The position numbers and the translations under genes are program-made. From Fragum whitleyi (taxonomy: Eukaryota > Mollusca > Bivalvia > Cardiida > Cardiidae): a stretch of DNA of 64,000 nt. This document shows, in pieces, positions 12,870-25,900 of this stretch. The stretch's first letter is position 1; the number at the start of each line of letters is the position of its first letter. The notes under the pieces were generated by a model. That model did no database searches. It was not told the origin of the DNA and saw only the letters and a list, made by a program, of their open reading frames with translations. Location of the stretch: NCBI GenBank assembly GCA_948146395.1, contig OX411545.1, forward strand, positions 17,480,026 to 17,544,025, given 5' to 3'.

Positions 12870-15800
12870 CTGTCCGAAAACTTAACCCGAAAACTTAACC
12901 TTGCCAATATTTTCAAGCCTATTCAAGATACAAAGCTAATATTTGGCATGATGATAGATCTCAATGATCCACATCCGCTGGTATTAAAGTCAAGGTCATG
13001 TGACAAGGTCAAGGTCATCTGTCAAGGTCAAACTTTGAAAAAAAAAAAAATGCCGTTACGGGGACATTTGTGTTTCACAAACACATCTTGTTCGACTTTG
13101 ATTTTTTCCCACCATCCAGCACTCGACAGCTGAGCGTAGGTACCTGTAGGCGGTGCACTTGTTTACAATTTGAGTCTTAGTTAATAATCAAAACATTGTA
13201 ACTACAGCTTGAATAAGCGTAGTTTCGATGCTATGATCATTTGTCAACAATATTTTTCAACCAAGGATTATATCTTTTACGCACTTGGGTAATGGGAGTT
13301 AAGCCCTTGATTAATATCTATGTCTAAGGTATTTGAACAAATTCACATTCTGAAGAATTTATCAGAAACATATCAACGACAAGTTGAAACTGAATCAATG
13401 AAAGAATTATAACAGAAAGAGTTATTATGTATAGCATTAACCTCTCTGACCCTCTCTTTAAGTTATTATACCCCCCACCTACAAAGTAGAGGGGGGTATA
13501 TTGGTTTCACCATGTCTGTTTGTCCATCCATCTGTCTGTCTGTCCATCCGTCCATCTGTTGACCTTTTCGTTTCAAGACTCTAACTCAAGGACCAAGTGA
13601 CCTGCAATCATAAATGCAAATGTGCCTTAGGAAGTGCCCTATTGTTTTTGAGACACATAGGTCAAAGGTCAAGGTCACAGTCAGCCTTGGTTAAATTTTC
13701 GTTTCCCGAATCCAATCCCAGAACCAAGTGACCTACAATCATGAATCTTTAAACAAATGTTCCTTTTGACCTAAGGAAGTGCCCTATTGTTTTTGGGTCA
13801 TATAGGTCGGAGGCCAAGGTCACAGTCAGCCTTTGTTCAATTTTCGTTTCCAGACTCTAACTCAAGAACCAAGCAACCAAGAATCATGAAACTTTATTCA
13901 AATGTTGCTTATGATCCAAGGAAGTACCCTATTGTTTTTCGGTCACATAGGTCAAAGGTCAATGTCACAGTCAGCCTTTGTTCAATTTTCATTTTCGGAC
14001 TTGCACCCTTACCAAACTGACTTAGACAGACTTATATGCCACTTATATGTCAGTTATATGTCAGTTATATGGGGCATATAACTGGCATATAAGCCACTTA
14101 TATGTTGAGCTGAAATGCAACTATGTGAGATCTATGTATATGCCAGTTACTATAAACGGGGTAATTTTGGCGGTGGTTTTATTTTGGCTATATTGGCGGT
14201 CAAGCTAAAATGCGCCAAAATTAATCCACCGCCAATATTTGTCATTATTAAATAAGAAATTTATGATAGATATGAAATCTACATGTATTCATTTTTAGTC
14301 AATGTTAATTAAATTAATATCAAAGATATACAGACCATACTTATTAGTATGCTGACAACGTTGACATTTCGACGGATAAGCGCAATACTATGTAAGTGCC
14401 TATAAATTATAGGCACTTACAATAGTATTGCACTGATCCCTCAATTTTAAGATTCCAGATCCAAGTTGGTTGATACTTTGTAATGAAATCACAGCGAAAA
14501 AGTGTGAAAAACTTATACATGCGTTATAACTATAACAAAAGGTGTGAAGACAAACTATTGTCAAGTTTGTAGAAAGTTGACATTACTCTCGAAATGCCTG
14601 TCTTTTTCTTACGTTGTTTTAAACGACGAAATAATTCAAAATATAGATAAAGGGTTAAATTTTGGCGTTTTAAAAAGGTGCGCCAAAATAAATCACCGCC
14701 AATAAATCGTAATCGAAAAACCGCCAAATGTGGACACCGCCAATATAAAGCCGTTTACAGTATATGTCTGGAAATAGTTAAGGTAGAAATCTCTTTATAA
14801 GTCCCATATAACTGGCATATAACTGACATATAAGCCTTCTTGGGGAGTCAAATGAATGGAGAACATCTATGTCATTTATATGGATAGCTGCTATGCCACA
14901 TAGTCACCTGACACATAAGACCAATGAAACCTCTTCTTGTAATCTCAGTTTAAGCCAATGAAACAAAGTGTTATTTATTTATTCAGTTTAGTGGTAGTTT
15001 TGAAAAAAAATCTAATGTGTTTACTGTGTTTGGATTATATTGATGTCTAAACAATGAAATTAAGGTAAAAACTAATTGGTATTTCTCTTTTCTAATTCTT
15101 TCATTATGTAATTGATATTTTCATTAGGTGCACAAATCACACTTAAATCAATATTTAATAATTTAGAGGTAATGGACAAGAAATTTTGGGATGTTAAGAA
15201 AACTTGTTTTAATTGTGATTCTGTAACACATGCTCAGTATTCAAAGAAGCAAATTGCAGTATACTAATCAATGAAAGCATATTTATGAAATAATAATTGT
15301 TTCTTTGAAGGTAGTGAAAAGAAAGTCTTATTTTTGCTTAAAATTCATCAGTTGCCCAAAGTAGAAAAATGCTAGGCTTACAGGCTAGTTCTTTTCATTG
15401 CCAAGTTATATTATTATACTTTTACATAACCTCTCCTTTCATTTGCACAGCAAATATTATTCAAAAGTTAGTTTAGAAGTTGAAAATATTGTACACAGTT
15501 TTTGAGACAAAGAAAATAATTTCTTCAGAATAAAGTGTTCACAAATGTATTCTGGTACTGACCTACTTTTGACATATATGGGACTTATATGCCCCATATA
15601 AATGGCATATAAGTCCCATATAAGTGGCATATATGGGACATATAAGTGACATATATGGCCCATATAAGTTATTTTCCCCATCCATATAAGTGGCATATAA
15701 ACCACATATATGTGACTTATATGGCATTTTAGCCATATATGCCACTTATATGGGACATAGATCTCATTTGCATTTAAAATCCTAATCTGTGACATATAAG

Positions 15801-16913
15801 CCACATATATGGCAAACAACTATGTTACTTATATGCCGCTTACATGGGACATAGATCTAGACATATATGTGACATATAAGGCAATTTCGTAGGGGTGAAC
15901 TCCATAACAACGCAACCTAGAATCATAAAAATTCATACAAATGCTGCATATGACCTCAATATTTGTTTAAAAGACATCCTGCACTAATAGTTCTTGTATT
16001 TGACAAAGTGCTTGTGGGGGGTTTAAGTCCCCTCTGTGACAGTTCTAGTTTTCACTAAAAATCTCCTCACAAATCATTGGCCTGAGCTGCGTTTTTTTAA
16101 TTTAAGATGACAATTTCCGCTTTTTTAAGATTATTAAGACGTCATAAGAAACGATTTTCATTATTATGAGTGAAAGCATTCGACGTCATCAAGGCTACAC
16201 GTTTTAAGCCAATGCAAAACCATCTTGGTTTCCTCATTAAGATATCTTAAGATTCTTATTAAGCTGCTTAAAAATCTTGATCTAAAAATGCTACATCTAA
16301 AAAATCTTAAAGAGATTCTTTAGAATCTTAATCTAAGAAATGACTTCTGGTTATAATGAAACTTGGCATGAATGATCCTTGAGTGACCTTCTTGCCATTT
16401 GATTGACTCAACCAAATAATGGGTTGGCAGGGCAGGGTATATCTTTTTGAAGAAAATTATCTTTGTCCTTACCATGAATTTGCTTAATTTCAATAAAACT
16501 TGGCAAGAATGTTCTTTGAGTGACCCATTTCATTAATTGTTCAAGAAATTTCGATTGACCCCAGAAAAAGGGCATGGCAGGTTGGGGCTTGTTTTCTTTA
16601 TAAAATCATTAAATATCTTCTTAACAAACCATTGCGCCAATAGAAATTCAACACGGCATGATTGTTTCTTTTGAATAACAGGTTACACTAAATTCCACTT
16701 TTATGTCCATCTTTTGACCTCTTCACAAATTTCCTTGTAAACTTACATGTCTGGCTGAGTTTCTCTTCAATATTTATTGGAATGCCAGTGGAGCATTGCA
16801 GGCCCTCTTGGCCCTTTTGTTACATTGTATACTTTCTTTTTTTAGTCTTGATCTTTACACCACAATACCAACAGAACTGTCAACCTTCAGTGCTTTTATT
16901 TTTTTTAATTTTT

Positions 16914-16944
<31 letters not shown>

Positions 16945-19900
16945 GACAAGCAATTTTATCATTGTCCACAATGTTTTCCTAAGTTTTTTTTTCTTCAGGG
17001 GTACCAAAATGTTAGGTTGTGTGGGATTCCTTAAAAAAAAAGCGGAAAAAAAGCAAGTGTAAGAAGTCATAACGCTATTGTTGTATCTTTCAGCGAAACC
17101 AAGAATGTTTGAGAGACGAATGGTTCCAGCTCAGGAATTTGGGTAACACCATTGATCAAGGCGCCCGTTTCATGAATTTATTTGTGAACAAGACTCTTGA
17201 TTTTGAGGAAACTCAAAGCTTTACACTTACTCTCACAGCCTTTGTAAGTAAAATTTCATTAAGTATAGAGCCTGGACGAGTACCCAGGCCTGCGTTCAGG
17301 ATGAAAATGTTAGCAAAACGCTTTGGAAATGCTACCCGCTTTGCATGTATATGCACATGCAAAGCAGGGTATCATCTCTAAACTCTCGCGAAACGTTTTT
17401 ACATCCTGAACATAGGGCTGGTGTTGTGTAGGGTAACGTTCCTACCAGTGTCCTGAAAGAAGAGGGGCTATATTGCTTTGCATTTGTTAGTCTGTCGATC
17501 TGTTGGACTGTCTGTTGTTTGTCTGTAGACTGTTTTTGGCGGAATCTTATCTCAAAAGTATGCAAGCTGGTATCATTTAACTTTGCAGGTAGATAGCTCT
17601 TATCGAGGAGAAGCACAGTGCACAAGAATCATTACTCTACTCATCATATTGTATGAGATATTGCGCTTTGTTTATTGACAACAAATAGGCTATTGACCTG
17701 CTTTTATGGGGGGCATAAATGTTTTACAAACATCTCTTAGTACCCATTACCTGAGTGATATATAAGTAATATCGTCCTTTATGGATCAAATTTAGAAAAG
17801 AATTGAAGACAGTTTTAACAGTCTTCAATTTTTTGATGCCCCTACATCAATAGATCAGAGGCATATTGTTTTGGCCTGTTCATATTTCTAATGATGATTG
17901 CTTGGGACAAGACCTATCTGTTGATGCCTAGCTCAAGGTCATATGTCAAGGGTAATGTCATTTTTCAAGGACATATATGTGAAAAATTAAAACTTAAACA
18001 TTGGCCATATCTTTGGAATGGTAAGTGATACTGTGTTGATATTTCACACATGCATTGCTTGTGACAAGACCTTTCCGTAAATACTAAAACCAAGAAAGTC
18101 TGACAAGGTCAACACCATTTTTTAAAGGCCACTTTTTTTAGCTCACCTGAGCACGAAGTGCTCAAAGGAGCTATTGTGATCTATCAATGTCCGGCGTCCG
18201 TCTGTCTGTCATGGTGTCAATATTTTCTTTAAACAACATCTCCTCCTAAACTACAGAGTTAACATCAACCGAACTTGGCCGAAATAATCCTTGGGTGGTC
18301 CCTTGTAAAATTTGCTAAAATGGAAAGGATCCGTGCCATATCATGGGAAAAGGGGCCTAAATGACAATTTTGTCAGCAATTTCTTTAATCAAAATCTCCT
18401 CCTAAACTAATGTGTCAAAATCAACCAAACTTTGCAGAAACATTCCTTGGGTGGTCCCTTGAAAAAGTTGCTAAAATGGAAAGGATCAGTGCCATATCAC
18501 AGGAAAAGGGGCCTTAATGACAAATTTCTTGTTTACACTATAGAAGCCACAAATATGGTCAAATCTTCATGAAACATGGTCAGAATGTTTGTTAGGTCAT
18601 GAGGATGAACTCTTTTGAAAATGGGAAGGATCTGTGCCATATCATGGGAAAAGGGGCCTTAATGACAATTTTGTCAACAATTTCTTTAATCAACATCTCC
18701 TAAACTGATGTGTCAAAATCAACCAAACTTGGCAGAAACATTCCTTGGGCGGTCCCTTGTAAAAGTTGCCAAAATGGAAAGGATCAGTGCCATATCCTGG
18801 GAAAAGGGGTCTTAATGACAAATTTCTTGTGTACACTCTAGAAGCCACAAATATGGTCCAATCTTCATGAAACTTGGTCAGAATGTTTGTTAGGTCATGA
18901 GGATGAACTCTTTTGAAAATGGGAAGGATCTGTGCCTTTTCACGGGAAAAGGGGCCTTAATGTCAATTTTGTCAACAATTTCTTTAAATGACATCCCCTA
19001 AACTTATGAGTCAAAATCAACCAAACTTGGCAGAAATATCGCTTGGGTGGTCCCTTGTAAAATTTGCTAAAATGGAAAGGATCAGTGCCATATCATGGGG
19101 AAAGGGGCCTTTATGACAAATTTCTTGTTTACACTCTAGAAGCCACAAATATGGTCATATCTTCATGAAACTTGGTCAGAATGTTTGTTAGGTCATGAGG
19201 ATGAACTCTTTTGAAAATGGGAAGGATCTGTGCCTTATCACAGGAAAAGGGGCCTTAAAGACCTGGTTTAAGCCTTCTTTATTTGATTGCCCCCAAACGA
19301 GATATGCAATTAACCACCCATTGTTATTCTAATGGTTTTATGGTCCTTTTCTTAATCACTTAATCACCTTGTATACTCTATGTAGAGATACACTTACAGA
19401 GACTGTCAGGCATATTTTATTGATTTTCACTTATTGAGAAAAGTATTTAATTAATCATTGGGTAAATTATTTTGAAGAAATAAATATTTCATCTTATTTT
19501 ATCATTTAGATAATGATTATTTTCTTTTTTCCGCAATTTTTAACTTGGCATAGAAAAGAAAAGTGATGCATCTTTAACTTTCAATCTTTGTCAAAATACA
19601 CTGATAAAAGATGCAACAATTTTGTTTTTGTAAAAGTAATTCTTCAATCACAAAATAGCTGTAGCTATGATAAGATAAGATAAGATAAACTCTTAAATAG
19701 AATTGCTTAGAATAATTGAAAAGGGATAATAAATGTCCTCCTTTTGCTGCAATGTTTCTATTCTGCAGCAAGATTTTATGGAATAATATATTTGGATGGA
19801 GATAAAAGTAGTTTTACAAAAATATTTTCTTTGAAATAAATTCTTTCTTACCATTGCTACAACTTCAAACTTTTTATGTATATAAATTCCTACTGTCAGT

Positions 19901-22900
19901 TGATCTATTTCATTTTATCACTTTTTGTTATTTCCTAATTTGCCGATTTTATTTAATTAGTTTTTTATAAGTCGAAATGAATAAAACTTTAAAGACTGAA
20001 AAACATGATCTTTGTTTCAAGAATATAAAAATATACTATTTTTTCACTTTTTTCAAATCAATTAATGAGATAATGATGACCAATAAAAGTTATTGTCATG
20101 TGTAGAAGATGAAGGGTGATTGACCCCCTAGGGTGATTCAGAGAGATAAAAAAATAGCTTATCAGTAGGGGTCTAGAATATACAACATTCCTTAAACCAG
20201 GTCTTTAATGACAATTTTCTTGTAAGAGCTCCGGACGCCACAAATATGGTCCAATCTTCATGAAACTTGGTCAAAGTCTTTGCCAGGTCACAAAAATGTA
20301 CTCTGTTGAAAATGGGAAGGTTCATGCCATATCACAGGTAAAGGAGTCTTAATGATAATATACTTGAAATTTCAGGTGAGCTATTTAGGGCCCTCAGGGT
20401 CCTCTCGTTTAACATAAGCATTAACATTGGCCATAACTTTTGAATGGTAAGTGTTAGAGCCTTCATTTTTCACTTGAAGATTGATTGTGGACAAGGCCGT
20501 TCTATTGATTCCAGGCTCAAGGTCATATGTGAAGTTTTTTTCTCAAGGTCAAATTTCTGAAAAGCGAAAACTTAAACACATTGGTCATATTTTGGAATGG
20601 TTAGTGATATAGCCTTTATATTTCACATGTGCATTGACCTTTCTGTGAATACTAAAGTCAAGGTTGTCTGTCAAGGTCAAGTTTATTTATCAAGGTCACT
20701 TTTGTTGAACATAAAAACTTTCACAATGGCCATAGCTTTTGATTGTTAAGTGTTACAGCCTTCATGATGATTTCTTGGGATAAGATCTTTTGGAAGGCAT
20801 CATCCTCAAGGCCATTTATCAAGGTCAAAATTTTGTAAACTTAAAACTTTTGTCATTACTTAGCCTTGATAAGTCATAGAGCCTTTATATTTCACATGTG
20901 CATAGCTCATGACAAGACCTGTACAAACAAAGTCAAGGTCATTGATCAACATCAAGGTCATTTAGTCAAGGGCACTCATAGATGACATAAAATCTTTACT
21001 ACCAGGTATAACTTTTGATTGCTGAGACAATTACTGTTGAAAATTGGTATGAAGGAGCAGTTTTAGACAATCAAAAGTCTTAAATTCAGGATTTCCATAT
21101 TCATGTATCAAACTACTGTTCTGAAAAATGGTAGTTGGAGGGGTTGGGGTGGGGGCATTTATGATTAACAAACACATCTTGTTTGAAGTTGATTTCCAGA
21201 TGGTCCTACGGACTTACATCAGATAGTTTTGAGAGTTATAGTCACTTACTCACAGACTCACAAAACTTTCATCCCTTAAAACTGGAATTTGTATATTTGA
21301 ACCCCCTATACAAGAATTCTGGTTCCATCCTTCCATTTAGTTCATATAAAATTTATGTGTACAGTAATTATTGTGTTCTCGAATACCCATGCAGGGGTGT
21401 GGAAATACAGAATTTCTCTACTTGTCCCTGGACAAGTACAAGCCAATCTTTCACTTGTCCAGGATCAAAATGATTTTGTCCACACAAAAGTCAACTGACA
21501 AATATTGAGAAAATATTGTTTTTAAAGAAGAAAATGCTGTAGCCCAGCATTTTCTTCATTAAAACAATGATTTCTACACTTTGATACAATCATAATGATA
21601 ACTTTTCTCCTAGAACTATTTAGTGCCATTCAAGGTTTGCTCTGATATTAACTTGTCAACAGACAAGTAGCCTAGAAAAATGTACTTGCCCACAAGTTGA
21701 AAAGCCTGTTTCAGACAAGGCGGGCATGGGAATTCCACACCCCTGCCCAGGCGTAATGAGATCTCTGGTACCTGGGTACGATAATTCTACTTGTCTAAGC
21801 TCTTTTATGGTAGAATACCGCGATTTTATTGACGTAAACTTGACCCCCTCTCTTTAGATTATTAAAACCTTGTAAATTAACTCTTGTCATGCTGAATAAA
21901 TTTTGGCTTAAAAATTTTCATCAAAATCAAAGGACAAAAAGCACTGAAAGTTACCAACTGTAGGTCAATTTTTATTTGTAAAACTATATCTATTGACAGT
22001 TCTGGTTTGAAAGTGAGAAACAGATGGTGTAGGCTAACATCAGACTGCACATATGTGCAGGCTGATGTTTGTCTATAGCTCCTGCTAAAGCAGGAATATT
22101 CCGGGGTTCAACATGACAAGGGTTAATATTTGGCTTTGCACGTGTTTTCATATGATAAAATTACAAATGATGTTGAATTGAAATCACAATTTGAAAATTG
22201 ACAAAATATGCCAGTTAATTGATATTTTAGTTAGTTTTCATAGAGTTTGGGTCAAAATAACCATGGTATACACCCCTTACTAGATATTTTGTAATCATCT
22301 AGATGTCAGAAAGATACGGAGGAAAAGATATGATCCTTTATTCAGGAAAACATGCCCAAACGACATTGAAATTGACAATAGAGTTAAACCCTTGTCATGC
22401 TGAATAAAAAACCTCGGCAAAATTATATATAATCTAGGTGCTTAAAGTTCTGTATTTCCTACTTGTGAGTCAGCATTTGATTTTGAAAATATAATTTCTG
22501 AAACATTTCTGGTTTAGAAAGGAAAAACAGGTGGTATAGATAAAAATCAGACTGCACATATGTGCAGGCTGATGTTTTCTATAGCTCCTGCCAAGGTAGG
22601 AATATTCCGGGTACAGCATGACAAGGCTTGAAATCCAATTCTAAAAAAAATGCAATATATGTTATTCATAGAACAAGAATAATACATTGTTTCTCCAAAA
22701 GAAATAAATGTTTTGACCTGTTTGTGATACTTATTACCCACATAACTATATTTTTGTGTGCTTAAAGTAAATCAGAGGGAAAATATTTCAAAAAAAAGGA
22801 GAAATTGCTTTTTTCAAGCAATTTCTCTCCTTTTCACTTTGTTTTCTTCAATATTTTTCAGCTTTTATTTTTAAGTTGAAAATTAAAGCTTGAGATTAAT

Positions 22901-25900
22901 ATATATAAAATACTCAATATTAAGGACATATATTAATCTCCAGCTTAAATGCAAAAACCTGTTACTTAGGCTTCATCCTGCCAGGGCAAAAATCATTGTT
23001 CCTTGTATCTAATTAGGATGGTTTGCAAAGTGTAGACTCAGACGCAGTGATAACAGTGGATGATATACAAGATAGACAGCCTGTCTGGATTCGTATTCCT
23101 TTTAGTAGTCCAGTACAAGATGGAGCTCCAGCTGTAAGTATTGTCATTGGTTTTCGAGCTTGTTTAAGCTCACCTGTTTTTTAGGGAAATCACCTGGGGC
23201 CTGTTTTATTTAATATCTTACAATTATTTTTTGTCTAATTCAAAAAGAAAAAGTTGCTTCTAATGTAGTATCAAAATATGGAATTCTTCCATGCATTATC
23301 TCGTTGGAATGAAATATTGCAAGGCAGAATCTAACAATAAATGAAAACACCAGGTACAATTTGGAATTTTGACTTTCCATTAATTTTTTCATATATAACT
23401 TAGTAAAATAGCTCACTGAGGTATTGTCATTATCTTAGCTATAAGTATTGTCATTGGTTTTCGAGGCCCTTTTGATGATAGATTGGTAAAACTTAGCATA
23501 TGTGTTCACTATCACAAGCGCTATCCAGGCTATCGAAGGGGATAAATCTGAAAGTATTTTTGTAAGAGTTATGTCCTTTTTTTCAACTTAGATTTTTTGT
23601 ATTATCCACCATCTGCAGCCGAGCATCGGAACCTACAGGCAGTGTTATTACATCCATTTATGAAAAAATTATCATTGCGATTGGGGAGATGATCGAAGCA
23701 TGTATCTAGAAAAAAAATGTAATCAACAATGGTGATAATGCAGTTGAAATCCCTTTTTCTGAAAAGTATCTTATAACATACTACCCTTAAAACAGAAAGG
23801 AACAGTTAGCCATAAGATTTGTGACTGTTAAATTGCTATAGCCTTGGTGTCGTCGTTGTTGTCCTTGTCATGCGAAAACTTTGACATTTTCTGATAACTT
23901 TTGAATGGTAAGTGATAGGGCCTTCATATTTCACATGATGATTGCCTGGGACGAGCACTTTCTGTTGTTACCAAGTTCAGCATTATCAGCAAGGTCAAGG
24001 TCAATTTTTAATGTCAAATTGGTGAAGAAAAAAAATGCAAAAACTTTGACATTTTGTGATAATCTTTGAATGGAAAGTGATAGGTCCTTCATGTTTCATA
24101 TGATGGTTGCCTGGGATAAGCCCTTTTTGAAGGTGCTAAGTTCAAGGGGATCAGTCAAGGTCAAGGTCATTTTTTAAGTTCAAATTTGTTAAAAAAAAAT
24201 GCAAAAAGTGATATCTACTGAAGGCATTCACTTGAAACTTGCCAAGCATATTCACCATCAAAAGAGCAACCATCTCTATCAAGGGGGATAACTTTAGAAG
24301 CAATTTCTGCAAATTATACCCCTTTTTTCTACTAAGTTTTTTCACCATCTATTAGTTTTTGTCACGATCTAGCACTTACAGCTGAGCGTAAGCACCCGTT
24401 GGCAGTGCTCTTGTTTGTGAATGCAACTGCTTCTTCATTTGTAGAGCAATTTAGATGAAAATTTCACATGGTGTTCCTATTCAACTGACTGCATGTTTTT
24501 TGGATTTTGTGAAATTTTGTCCAGTCTGAGAAAAGGGGCCTTTATGTCAAATTTTCTGTATATCTGTATGTCCACATTTTCAGAGTATTAACCCTTGTCA
24601 TGCTGAACCCGGAATATTCCTGCTTTGGCAGGAGCTATAGACAAACATCAGCCTGCACATATGTGCAGTCAGATGTTAATCTACACCACCTGTTTCTCAC
24701 TTTCAAGCCAGAATCGTCAATAGATTTAGTTTTTCAAATGAAAATTGACCTATAGTTGGAACTTTCAGTGCTTATTGCCCTTTGATTTTGATGAAAATTT
24801 TTAGCCAAAATTTATTCAGCATGACAAGGGTTAATAGTCACCTTACGTTGTATGTATGGTCAGGATTTGTTGATATTTTATCGTGTCACAGAAATAGGGG
24901 CTGTTATGTAAAACTTCTTATAAAAGTAATCCCTCTTTTAACCCTTTCTTGTTTTACAAAATTTTGGACCTGTCCAAATTCAAAGGTTTTGCAGACGAAA
25001 ATTAAATTTGAAAAATAACCATTCAGTAGGGTAGAAAATAGTGTGGAAAAAGAAGAAATTGCTTGACAGAAGCAATTTCTTCTTTTTTCACAATATTTTC
25101 TCAATCATAAAATCACATGCACATAAAAAGCAGGGATTAAACAGCAAAGGGTTAACTATAGATCATAGATTTCCATGGAACTTTCACATACCGTTCATTA
25201 TTATATAGTAATGTGTATATCGTTATCATATGGCCATGTGCATATTGCCCTGATTTAGTGAACTATGCCATGTCATGGAAAAAGTGGCCCTATTGCTACT
25301 TTTTTATAACACAACTTGTATCTTGGAGATTAAAGTAAACAAGTCTTCATTTAAGAGGCCCACATGAAAGATTGGGAAACCAAATATGTAGCCTCTTTAA
25401 ATAAAGACATTATTATTATTATTATTATTATTATCATTAAAGATTTATTGGTTGATAATTTCAATGGTTATTCTTCATCTTGTGAACAGGATCATAATTT
25501 CCATCTTTCATTCTTATAATACAGCATCACTGTAAAGGGGGCTTTCATATTAATGATAATCCTTAAAAGAAATATCTGAAAGAAGGATTGGGTCAAACAT
25601 AGGTCAACCAGAAAGTGTATTTCGGAAATATTTACACAAGAAGGTAGAATAACAATTTTTATGCCCCCGCATCGAGAGATCGGGAGCATATTTTTTTACT
25701 CATGTCCGTCTGTCTGTCTGTCTGTCCGTCTGTCTGAAAACTTAACCAAACTTAACCTTTACCTTATCTTCAAGCCTATTCAAGATACAAGGCTGATATT
25801 TGGCATGATGATAGATTTCAATGATCCGCATCTGCTGGTACCAAAGTCAAGGTCATGTGACAGGGTTAAGGTCATCTGTCAAGGTCAAACTTTGAAAAAA

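Larger units (their letters stand above)
17837..21182 (+). mobile_element. ATGCCCC-type element hosting a two-level insertion
   Basis: Begins ATGCCCCTACATCAATAGAT and ends ATTAACAAACACATCTTGTT. The tandem body (GGCCATA.CTTTTGAATGG, AAGGTCA) runs 17880-18139, is cut by 18140-20409, and resumes through 21180. Confidence 0.72.

Noticed and set aside
12666..13133. 155-codon open frame, the longest in the window
   Set aside because: It runs through two nested repeats; its C-terminal part recurs in frame in other copies of the ATGCCCC element (25661, 30738, 48094) and has no protein-like domain.
15457..15819. 120-codon - strand open frame with repetitive Y/I/M peptides
   Set aside because: Translation of CATATAAGTGGCATATA-type arrays; open only because the units lack stops in this frame.
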